From Cyanophora paradoxa (taxonomy: Eukaryota > Glaucocystophyceae > Cyanophorales > Cyanophoraceae), in contig QPMI01000686.1 in the NCBI GenBank assembly GCA_004431415.1, positions 35,478 through 99,477 on the forward strand: a stretch of 64,000 nt of DNA, read 5' to 3'. A model generated the notes under the pieces. It made no database searches, had not been told where the DNA came from, and saw nothing but the letters and a program-made list of their open reading frames with translations. This document shows positions 11,460-21,500 of the stretch, piece by piece (position 1 is the first letter of the stretch; the number at the start of each line of letters is the position of its first letter). Made by a program: the position numbers and the translations under genes.

Positions 11460-13580
11460 CTACGCGGCGTCGCACGAAGGGCCCGGGGCGGCGGCGTCGG
11501 GGCCCGGGCCGGGCACCCAGCCGCCGCGGTCGATCTGGTCGACGGCGTGGAGGACCCAGCGGCCGGGGCGGCGCGAGGGGATGCAGACGCCGCGCACGAA
11601 GTCGCCCGACTTGAGGCCGTTCTGCTCCATGGTGTGCGGCTCGATGCAGATGTCGTTCGGCGTCTTCTTGAACCCGTAGCAGTCCATCACCACGAAGCCC
11701 TGGCCCTTGTTCGACGTCGAGACGAGCCCGCACACCTGCGCGCCGCGGGGCTCGGCGAAGCAGCCCGGGGCGGGGCGGGGCCGGGCGGGGCGCACGTCGA
11801 AGCCGTTGGGGAAGCGATCCGAGTGCTGCCGCGGGACGTGGAAGCCGGGGAGCGGCGGTACGGGCCGCCCGTTGACCGTCAGCGGCTGCACGAGGGCCGC
11901 GCCCGCGCCGTCCGCCGACTGGATGGCGTGCCCGCTGACCTGCGCGCGCCCCGCGACGCCCGCCTCGAACGGCGGCCCGGCCGCGCCGCGCCCCGGCCGG
12001 CGGACCTGGTCGCCGCGCTGGAGGCTGTACCGCGAGAGCAGCGCGCAGCCGATGAACTGCGCGCCCCGGCCGGCGGTCGGCGGGCGGGGGCCGGGCGATC
12101 AGCGGGGCGCGCGGGCGGCGCACGATGTCCTTGGAGGAGGAGCCGTGCTCGCGCAGGAAGCCGAACTTGGGCCCCGCGTCGATCTTCCCCGTGCACGAGA
12201 ACCTGCGCCGGCCCCGCCCCGCCGCGTCGGCCGGGGCCGCTGGGCAGGAGAGGGCCGGTGGGGCAGGGCAGGGGCACGGCGCACCAGGAGCTCTGCACGT
12301 CCAAGTTGCCGTCCCCGCCGGGGCCCTGCTCCAGCATCTTCTCCTCTACCTCGCCCCGCGGCGCCCCGCTCCGGCCGCCCCCGCCGCTGCCTCCGACATC
12401 CCCGGCCTCGGCCTCGTCCGAGGGGCCCGGTCCACCGTACCGCCGCCGCTCGCCGCCGCCGTAGCCGCCCTCCCTGTACCCCCGCTGCTGCCGCTGCTGC
12501 TGCTGCTGATTCTGCTCGCCGCGCCCCGCCCCGCCGTGCCAGTGCCCGTTCTCGTGCCGCCAGCCTTGCCGCTCGCCCCAGTCGCCGCCGCCGCCGCTGT
12601 GCTCCGGGGGCCGCCCGCCGCCCTCGCGCTCCGCGTCGCCGGCCTCCTGCGGACCGCCGCCGCCGCCCGAGCCGCCGGGGCCGCCGGGCTCGTGCTGGCG
12701 GGGCGGCGGGAGGGTGATGCCCTCGACGGGGGCGCCGTTGACCGCGAGCAGCTCGACGAGGGCGCGCCCGTGGCCTGGCGGCCGCTCCGGCCTCAGCTCC
12801 GCCATCCCTTCCACCTCGTCCCCGTCGTGCAGCTCCCCCCTGCGCCGCTCGGTCACGCCCCGACAAGCCCCGCCCCGCCCCGCCCCGCCCGCCGCCGAGG
12901 GAGGGGGCGCGCGCACCGCTCGATGATCGAGGGGTGCACCCAGACGTCGTGCTCGCTCCACTGGTACCCCGTCTCGGAGAAGCGGATGAAGCCGGGGCCG
13001 CGCTCCCGCCGGTGCATGAAGAGCCGCCCCGCCACCCGCGTCGCGCCCCCGCGGCCCTTCCAGTCGCCCCCGTACGAGGCCGCCGCCGCCGCCGAGGAGG
13101 AGGAGGAGGACGGCGCGGGGTCCGGCGGCGGGTGGAAGTCCGCCCCCTCGCGCTCCCGCGGCGGGCCGCGCCGCTCGTAGGGCGGCGGGCCCGCGGCGGC
13201 GCCGGACCCTCCCGCTCCGGGAAGTTGCCGCGCTCCCGCGGCGGGCCGCGAGGCGGGCCGCGGGGCGGGCCGTGCCCGCCGGGCGAGCGGGGCCGCTTGC
13301 GGGACTCGTACCCATCCGGTCCGCCGTGCGGCTCGCCGTACCGCCGTTCAGGGGGGGAGGAGTAGTCGGGTGGAGTGTGGATGGGGAGGGGCGGGTGGAT
13401 CGAGTGGGGGGCGGGGGCGGGGTGGGGGGTGTGGGGGTGGCCCGGTTCGGGGGGGTACGGGCCGCCGTCCACCGGCATGTAGGGCGCATATGGAAGAGTC
13501 GTAGGTGGTAGTTGAGAGTAGTCGACGCCCTCGTAGCCGGGAGCGCTGCTGGGGTGCGCCCGGTAATCCGCGGCGAGTTC
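11460..13580 (-). CDS. Protein with three Rho/cold-shock-like RNA-binding modules (5' end incomplete)
   Basis: Minus-strand multi-exon gene ending PSCDAA, TAG at 11460-11462. The head is Pro/Gly/Tyr-rich and contains basic RKRPRSPGGHGPPRG. Three modules then resemble the cold-shock fold of bacterial Rho. Module 1: GPGFIRFSETGYQWSEHDVW, then VHPSIIERC, GDEVEGMAELRPERPPGHGR and ELLAVNGAPVEG. Module 2: GKIDAGPKFGFLREHGSSSK, RYSLQRGDQV, QPLTVNGRPVPPL. Module 3: VCGLVSTSNKGQGFVVMDCY, NDICIEPHTM, LKSGDFVRGVC, WVLHAVDQID. The pattern GFlR...D-hydrophobic-S/P-x-I...GD-V-G...VNG matches the Rho RNA-binding domain, but no Rho ATPase follows. Gln/Gly-rich linkers separate modules 1 and 2. The first exon upstream of the acceptor at about 13581 was not identified; an in-frame ATG at 13478 is an alternative start. 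Likely an RNA-binding protein; compartment unknown. Confidence 0.65.
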
Positions 13581-13993
13581 CTGTCTGGGCGTCGGGGACC
13601 GAGCGGAATGATTTTGACCGATTAGAGAAAAGGAGAGATATAGGTATCCAAAATCCAAGAAAAGAATTCCAAAACAGCGGAGGACGTCATTGAGTTCCAG
13701 GGCCGAGAATGAGCGGGCATAAGAGGCTTCCCGCGATCCAAACAATATATGGTCCAGGTAAAAAGAAAGTTCCAAAATAGCCGATGTATAAGGGATTCCA
13801 GATGGATAGCGCAAGGTAACGCGCGACGCATTCAGACGACGAGACGAGCGACCGGCGTACCTCCCGAACGATAACGCATAGGAGATCACAAACTGGGTAA
13901 TCGCGTAGGAAGGGCGCCAAATTCAAGGCGCAATCCCAAGTAAAGAGGAAGAGACGAGCTCGATCTTCGCTGTACTTAACGTAGCCGACCTGC
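13581..13993. other. AT-richer spacer, possible 5' exon of the RNA-binding gene
   Basis: About 410 bases, conspicuously less GC-rich than its neighbours. It should contain the promoter, and possibly the missing first exon, of the Rho-like protein, plus the 3' region of the next minus-strand gene. A hydrophobic open frame near 13690-13920 exists but nothing supports it as coding. Confidence 0.35.
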
Positions 13994-14567
13994 TCAGAGG
14001 CGCTGTGGACTCAGATCCGTGCTGGCGAGAGGCGTGCTGGCGGCCAAGCGCACTCGGTCCCGCCTGCTGAGCTGTTCCGCGTAATCCTTCAGAGATGGCT
14101 CCTCGGCCCCGGGCGCCGAGCGGATCCCGAGGCTGCAGATCCACTCGCACCGCTCGCACCAGCTCACGGCTCCGCTGGTTTCCGTGCGCTGCGACACCTC
14201 GAGATCATCCCGCCTGTCGCAAAGATTAGACCGCAGACGTGTGAAAGCGGCCGCCCGTCAGTCCCCTTCACTCACATCTTGTCCCACAGCTTGCCGCTTA
14301 CGACGAGCGCCTCCGCTTGGTATCGCCTCTTGACGCGACCCGTATCCTCATCTGCACGTTTCGACCGCGCGTGAGCCCCGTGCGGCCGGCACCGCAGGAC
14401 CTTCGCGCGGCAATCGCGCCGAGGCCCGCGCAGCTTCCCGGTGAGGCGGATCCGTAATCAGGCGCACCTATGCTGATGATTCTGCCGTTCCAGTTTCGCG
14501 GGGGCGGCTCCGCCCGCACGTCCATCGCTGTGCTTTGACTCGCACTGTACCCCACCGGCGGCAGCAC
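13994..14567 (-). CDS. Small Cys-containing protein, unrecognised, 3 exons
   Basis: Reading begins MLPPVGYSASQSTAMDVRAE at 14567 (a second ATG at MDVRAEPPP is possible). It continues through NWNGRIISI, an intron (GTGCGCCTG...GTGCAG), DEDTGRVKRRYQAEALVVSG, KLWDK, a second intron with a canonical GTGAGT donor, then RDDLEVSQRTETSGAVSWC and ERCEWICSLG. It ends LASTDLSPQRL at 13994. Frame continuity across both introns supports the gene. The motif SWC-x2-C-x3-C is the only recognisable pattern. A similar SWCVECVELC occurs in the partial gene at 63757. No function assigned. Confidence 0.5.
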
Positions 14568-14592
14568 TTTTTCGCCGGCGCCGGCCAGCTTG

Positions 14593-15220
14593 ATGGCTCA
14601 CCAGATGCAGTCGCCGCTGGCCCAGTGCACGTGGGAAGGCCGACTGAGTTTCTTCGGCGACGAGCCCGACGACTGGCAGATGAGCGTGCCAGCCCGCGCT
14701 TGGGGATGGCCTGGCGACGGCTGCAGCCCAGCCGTCGCCGACGAGATGCGGCGCGTGGGCAAGCTGCCGCTGTGCGCGCTTTCTCCGTCGCCCGCTCGGC
14801 GCGGCCGTCGCGGCTGACCGCTGGCACTGTTGTTCGCAGGCTCCCCGATCTGCGCTTCGAGGACTACGTGGAAATGTCAGAGTTCTTTGATCTCGCGGAG
14901 AAGCTGGAGACCGCTTTCTGGTTCAGCGTACAGTCCGCCGACGAGCGCTTCAAAAATGCCTTGCAGTTCTGGGACGACGCTGGGCGCGTCCCGCAAACTG
15001 ACCTCGCTGCGCTGCCCGTCGCTGTCTTCGTCGTCAAATCCGAGCGCGCACGTCAGCGCTTCCAGAAGCTTCAACTCGTGCGTGGCCGGGCGGACGTCCG
15101 CAGGGAAGCGCACTGATGCGAGCCTCACGCGGCGCGTTGCAGCTATGCGACGCCCCGGACGCGGTCGGCCTCGCGCTCTACACGATGCGGGACCTCTCCT
15201 CGCAGCAGAAGAAGTCGTAG
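14593..15220 (+). CDS. Unrecognised soluble protein, 3 exons
   Basis: Starts MAHQMQSPLAQCTWEGRLSF at 14593. Exon 1 ends 14771 (KLPL); intron 14772-14839 (GTGCGCG, branch-like CTGAC, TTCGCAG). Exon 2 is 14840-15077: LPDLRFEDYVEMSEFFDLAE, AFWFSVQSADERFKNALQFW, LAALPVAVFVVKSERARQRF. Intron 15078-15142, then exon 3 LCDAPDAVGLALYTMRDLSS to TAG at 15218-15220. All three exons join in frame. The protein is acidic and helical-looking, about 160 residues, with no motif I recognise. Its start codon lies only 25 bases from the start of the divergent gene at 14567, so the two may share one very short promoter. Confidence 0.6.
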
Positions 15221-15353
15221 CTCCCCGGCCTCGGCGCGCGCGGCTGCGGCGAAGAAAATAGCAGCGCCCCCGCTAACACCCGTGTGGCTGCCGCTGGCTA
15301 GGGTGCGCAAGCCACTGCAACGCTTTTTTCGATTCGCTTGATTGGACGGCAGA

Positions 15354-15779
15354 CCCGGCGGGGGCGCTGGAGGACCCAACTGTGTTCGAGGCGGCGATAG
15401 TCCGCATCGAGTGGGAGATACAACACAACAAGAAGACCGTCGGTCTCAAGAGGTGCAAGAGGTGCCTCGCCGCCCGCCCCCGCCCCCGCCCCCGCCCCCG
15501 CCCCCGCCGCGTTTATTCAGCAGCCGTGGGGGCGCGCAGCCTGCAGGGCAAGATCTGGCAGGAGGGGTACAGCTCGGGGGCGATCAAGGAGGAGGTCTAC
15601 GAGGACGTGCCGCAGGTCCGCCGCGCGCCGCGCGCCGGGGGCCGGCGCGGGGGGCCGAGCGGGGCGGGGCGGGGCGGGGCAGGCGATCGGGCGGTGGGTG
15701 GAGAAGCAGGTGTCGGTGTACATCTACTCGTCGGGGAGCGTCCACGTCCAGCAGCTGCTCTTCGGGCACAGCACGGCGG
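15354..15779 (+). pseudogene. Truncated duplicate of enolase-phosphatase E1
   Basis: Nearly identical, in opposite orientation, to 9639-10045 inside the intact enolase-phosphatase gene. It keeps exon blocks (RIEWEIQHNKKTVGLK, GKIWQEGYSSGAIKEEVYED, VSVYIYSSGSVHVQQLLFGH) and the introns between them, including the GC-rich CGCCCC repeat, which is longer here. It lacks the nucleophile exon DIEGTT and everything after LLFGHSTA, so it cannot encode an active enzyme. Retained introns show a DNA-level duplication, not a retrocopy. Just before it, GATTCGCTTGA also matches the 3' end of the neighbouring 92-aa gene of the original locus, so the duplicated piece probably spanned both genes with a deletion between. 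Confidence 0.85.
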
Positions 15780-15991
15780 ATACATGAGAACCCCCGCCGC
15801 CGAGCCCGAGCCCGAGCTTCCTGTTGCGTTCGTTGCATGCGCACTGCCACAAGTGATGCTTGCCGCAACTGTACATGTCGTATTCAATAGGACATATCTT
15901 AATAGAGCAGCGGGCTCGAGTGCGCTTCTGCATCGCGGGATCGGGCCTCTGGGGGGCTTCGAATTCTCGGGCGGTGCCCCTCCACATCTTT

Positions 15992-18485
15992 TCATCGGGC
16001 TTTGGCTTCCTCTACATCGCGATGCGCTGCCGGGCTGCCCGCGGCGGTCGCCTCTTCAGTGCCCGCGGTGCCCGCCTCGGCCGCCGCGGCCGCCGCGCCC
16101 CTGCCGCCGCCGCCGCGGGGGTAGCCCTCGGGGGGCGGGCGCCAGCCCTCCTGCTGGGCCTGCTCCTGCTGCCACGAGAGCTGCTGCGACCTGCGCGCCG
16201 CTTGGAGGGGCGCAGGGGGCGCAGGGGAGAGCGAGTGTACCCGCTCTTGGAGTACTCCTCGGCCGCCCACGTCGGCTCGGGCTCGGCGCGCCCGCCGGGG
16301 CCGCCCCGCCCCGCCCGCCTCGCCCGCCGCGCCCGCCGCGGTGCCCGCGCTGGCCGCCCTGGTGGCCCCTCCGCCGTAGTGCTGCTGCTGCTGCTGCTGC
16401 TGCCCGGGGGCTTGGCCCGCATCGGGGGCCGCCCCCGCCCCCACCGCCGCCGCGCCGCCGCCCTGCCCCGCGTAGTAGTTCGTCCCGGGGACCGGCGCGT
16501 GCCCGTACGCGCCGGGGTACGCCTGGTGGTGGTAGCCGTAGTGCGGGTACACGTATCCCGGCGCCATGGGGTACGGGTAGCCCTGGCCGTACGGGCCGAC
16601 CGGGGGGTACCCCATCGGCATCGCGTAGGGCGCCGCCGGGTACGGCATCGCGGCGGCCGGGTGGACCGGGTACGGCGCGACGGGTGCGGTCGGGGCGGCG
16701 CCGCCGACGGCGGGCTGCGGGGGCGGGGGCGGGGCGGGCCAGCTGCCGGAGGCGGCGGCGGGCGCCGGGGCGGCGGGCTGCGCCGGCGGCGAGCGGGCGC
16801 CGTGCTGCGGTGCCGTCAGCGAGGGGGCGGGGCGGGGGTGAAGGGGGGCCGGGGGCGCGCCTGGGGCTTCTTGCCCTTGTCCTTGCCCTGCTCGTGGGGC
16901 GGGGGCGGGGCGGCGGAGCGGGGAACGGGGGGCAGGCTCTGCCCCTGCGCCTGCGCCTGCGCGTTGATCTTGTTCCATAGCGCCACCACGTCGATGCCGC
17001 CGCCCTCGCCCGCAGGCGCCAGCCCCGCCCCGCTCTCCGCCCCCGACGCCGCCGTCTGCGGGCGCTGCAGGATGGCCTTCGGCTGCGCCTGCGGCTGCGG
17101 CTGCGGCTGCGGCTGCGGGTGCGCGTGCTGGCCCTGCTGGGCGAGCTGGGGCGAGGTCCAGGCGCGGTGCACGGGGGCGCTCTGCACGCGCTGCGGCGCC
17201 CCGCCCGGCGCCGGGAGGAGGCCCCCCGCCGAGGCCGGGTGCGGGTGCGCCTGCGGGCGCTGGAGGATGGCCTGCGGCTGCGCGCGCTGCCCGTGGTGGA
17301 ACGGCTGCCCCTGGCCCTGGCCCTGGCCCTGCCCCTGGCCCTGGCCCTTGCCCTGCGAAGACGCCTGCGAAGCGTCCTCGTAAGCCGGAGAGCGTCGAGG
17401 GAGGGGCGCAGGAGCTCGCGAGGGGGCGGGCCTGGGCGGAGAGGCGGGGGCGGGAGAGGTTGAGGAGCCAGGCGGAGTGGACGCGCTTGCCGCGCATCTC
17501 GGAGCAGCGCCCGTCGAGGTTCGTGCCCCCGAGGAACGGCTCGTCGAAGAGCACCTCCGCCTGCCCCGCCCGCGTCGGAGGCGGAGAAGGGCGGGGGGGA
17601 GAAGGGCGGGAAGGGGGTGGGGGCACCTGGGCGTTGGCGAGGAGGCCGACGACCGTACCCCTGGCGCCGAAGGGCACCTGCCCCCCCGAGCGCAGGTTCA
17701 GGACCCGGTCCCCGAGCTGGAACTGGCCCGTCTGGGGGGTACAGGTCAGAGAAATCAAAGGGGGGGGGGGAGGAGACGGCGGGGGTTACCTGGGAGGGGA
17801 TGACGGGCGCGATGCGGGGGTCCGCCTCCTCAATGGGGCGGTACACCTCCTCGGGCTTTACCCCCTTCAGCACCACCTCCTGCGGCGAAACGTGAGAACG
17901 GAACGAAACGGATACGATGCGAGAAAGGGCCCCGCGGGGACTCGAACCTTGAACGTGGCCTGCTTGAGGATGTCCGTGTACTTGGCCGCCGCCGCCTCCA
18001 CCTCCTCCAGGGCCTTCGGGGGTACGAGAATGAGGCGGGGGCGAAGCGCTTGCGGGGGGGTACGGCGGCACCTCCTTCATGAGGGCGGAGGACTCGCAGG
18101 GGGTGAGCTGCGCCCCGTGCGTCGGGAGGGTCGCCATCCACAGCTTGAGCTCCCTGCGCCGCCCCGCCGCGTGAGCCGAGCAAGCAGCAGCAGCGGGGCC
18201 GGGGCCTGGGCGAGGGAGGGGGGGGCACTTGGCGGCGAGCTTGGGGTCGGGGGCGTCGGGGAAGACGAGGTTGGCGGGGAAGCCGCCCTCGTCCTCGTCC
18301 CGCGCCTGCGCCCCGCCACGGCCCCCCCGCTCGCTCGGGCGCGCCGGGGGGGCTAGGGGGCGGGGCGCACGTTGTTGAGGGTGTTGAAGAGGCCGGGGGC
18401 GTGCTTCATGTACGCCCGCACCACGTTCAGCGCCTCCTCGCTGGGCGCGCCGGGGGCGGGTGAGGGGCCGGGGGGCGAGGGCTAG

Positions 18486-18524
<39 letters not shown>

Positions 18525-21500
18525 CTGTACTCCCAGCCCGGGCGCCCCGGGCCCCCGTTGCCGTCCCCCTCGTCCGGCTTGCGCCGCGAGTAGCCCTGCG
18601 GGGCGGCGGGGGCGGCGCGTCAGCGTTGGGGAGAGGCGAGTCCGGCGGGCGAGTGGGGCGAACGTTCAGCTGGAGGCCCTTGGACTGGTACTTGATGCCC
18701 AGCCCGAAGTCCCACTTCTCGCCCCCGACGTTCACCATCACCGTCCCCGTGATCTGCGCGAGAGGACGTAGCGGAGTCACGCCGGCGGGCCGGTGTGGAA
18801 GGCGGGAGGCGGGCGGGCGGGGGGCGCACGCGGCCGAGGGCGCTGGTGGTGATGCCGAGCTTGCGCGAGGCCTCGTACGACCCGAAGAAGCTGCCCGGGG
18901 GCGCGGGCGCGGGGTCGGCCCGGGAGCGAGGACGGGGAGGGGGGAGGGCGAGGGCGCGCACCGGCGGTTGGACTGGAGGGCGATGCGCTGGCCGAAGTTC
19001 GGCTCCGGGGGCCCCTTCTGCACCGTCACCACCAGCCGCTGCCCCGCCCCCGCCCGGTCACCGAGGCGAGGGGAGGGGCCGCGGCGGGCGGGCGGGCGGG
19101 CCTGCTGGTCGAGCGGCGCGCCGGCGTTCTCGTGGCCCGAGACGAGCGCCTTGCACCCGTACATCATCTGCCCGGGCGGCTCGAGCCGGCGGCGCGAGGG
19201 AGCGGAGCCGGCCGGGCGAGCGCGGACGGACCGGGGCGACGCCGACGTAGATGACGGTCGTGCCGACAGGCAGCGCCTCCGCCAGCGACTGCCACGCCCG
19301 TCAGCCGGCCCCGGGCGAGGGGAGGGGTGGGGCGGGGCGGGGCGGGATGAGCGGGGAGGGGCGGGCCGTGGGGGCGGGGCGCTCGGCGAGGGCCTCCTGC
19401 GTGTCGCTCCCGGGGGCCCCCCGCCGCGCCTCGTACACCGCCGTCTGCCGCGCCCGCTCAGCCCCAGGACCCGGGAGGGGGGGAAGGGGGCGGGGGGAGG
19501 GGCGGACGTCGGTGGGGGGCACGGCGACGAGGGCGGGGAAGGCGGTCTCCTCCGCCGCGTACCGCCGCCGCTGCTCCCCCGTCGACTTCCTGCCCCGCCC
19601 GCCCCTCAGCCCCGCCGCCCCCGCTCCGCCTCCAGCGCGGGGGCGGACCGCTCGACGCCCTCGAAGACGCGGACGGTGAGGAGCACCTCCGCCGTGCTCA
19701 CGTCCAGGCCCTGCCCCGCCCCGGCCCTCAGGCGGGAGGCGAGGGGCGGGCCGGGGCGGGCCGGGGGGCGGACCTGCTTGGACATGTAGGTGCCGGCGAG
19801 CATGCCCATCGTGCGCGCGAAGTGCTGCCCCCCCATGTTCCCCTGCGCCGCGGCCCCCGTCAGCCCCCTCGCCCCTCCCCCTCCCCCCCGCCCCTCCCTT
19901 CCGGGCGGGCCTGGGGCAGGACGCGGCCGTCGCTGCGGACGGAGCAGGTGGCGTCGGCGACGCCCACCACCAGCGCGTCCCGCAGGTACGGCCACCTGCG
20001 CCCCGCCGGTCAGAGGAGGGGAGGGGCGCCGCCGCGTGCGCCGCCCCCGGACCCGACGAGGCAGGGCTTGTTGAGGCAGGCGTCGGCCCAGGCGCGGGCG
20101 GTGGCCCACTGGGCGTGCTCGGGCTTCTTCTCGCGGAGGCCGACGTGGATCACCACGCTCTCCTTCCGCGAGTTCCCTGCCCGCCCCCCCCGCATCGGCG
20201 CCGAGGAGGAGGAGGGCGGGAGGGGTCGGCGGACCCATGCCGAAGACGTTGATGCCGGCGACCTTGCGCTCGGCGTGCATGGGGAGGGTCTTGAGGGTCG
20301 GGAAGCCGGCCGGGCAGTGCATCCCCGAGCGCGCCCCCGGCAGCCGCACCGGCACGAACCCGTGCGCCGCCTGCCCCGCCCCGCGCGCCTCAGCTCCGCG
20401 CAGGCCTGGGCCGGGCGCCCGCCGGCTACGGGCGGCGCACCTGGGGCACGGGCCGGGCCTCGACGAGGCAGCGGGAGGCCTCGAGGTCGGGGATCACGCC
20501 GGGCAGCGTCGAGGCCGCCGGCGCCGCCTCCGCCGACTCCTGCGCACGCGCACGCCCGCCCTCTTGAGGAGGCGCCCTCGAGCAAGCCGGGGGCGCAGCG
20601 GGGAGCGCACGGCCCAGCGGAAGTGGATGGCCACGCCGAAGGCGTTGCGCCGACGCTCGCCCTCGGAGAGGCTCGCCTCCACCTCCGCCTCCTCCGTTGC
20701 CGCCACCAGCCGCTGCACACGCACACACGGGACGTCGGCCGCCGCCGCCGGAGGGGCCCCGGGCGCCCCCCTCGGACCTGGGCGTCGATGAAGGGGATGA
20801 GGACGACGCCCTCCCACTCGTTCCGCGTCCCCTCCCTGCGCCCCGCAGCGGGGGCCCGTGAGCCAGGGGGAACCGCAGAGCGGGAGCTCATATATATTGG
20901 AGTCGGGCGGGGCGGACCGGTCGATCTTGAAGTCCTCGGGGTAGTACTCGCGGAGGGGCGAGGCGGACTCGAGCATGAGGGCGCGGTAGACGGGCGGGAG
21001 CGCGTGCGCCGAGGCCGTCGGCAGGACGCCCAGCAGCTGCTGGAAGGGCCGGAACGGCGTCCCCATCTCCAGCCGCACCTGCGCGCCACTGCTCTCAGAG
21101 GAGGGCGGCCGGCGTCTTTGAGAGGAACGGGGGGCGGGGGCGGGCCTCCTTCTGGAGCTCGACGAGGCCGCTCATGTCCGAGGCGAAGGGGGCGTAGTGG
21201 TACGGGTAGAACCAGCCCCACGACTGCACCCTGCGCCCCCGCGTTCAGCTCGCCGGAATCCCCCGGTCGGGCCTACCCTAGCCTAGGGGGAGAGGGGAGG
21301 AGGGGGCGTGCGGGCGGACCCCATGTTGTAGTACTTGAGGACCCAGTTGAGGGCCTCGAGGTAGGAGAGGCGCATCTGGTGGAGCTGCTCCTCGAAGGTC
21401 CTGCCCCCCTTGCCCTCCCGCATCTCCACCTTCTCCGCGTAGTACCGCACCTTCGCCTGCCCGTGGTCCTGCACGCACCGCCGGCCCGCCTCGGCGGGGG

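Noticed and set aside
17930-17955. A B-box-like GGGACTCGAACC suggesting a tRNA
   Set aside because: It lies at an XRN1 exon-intron border and no cloverleaf can be drawn around it.
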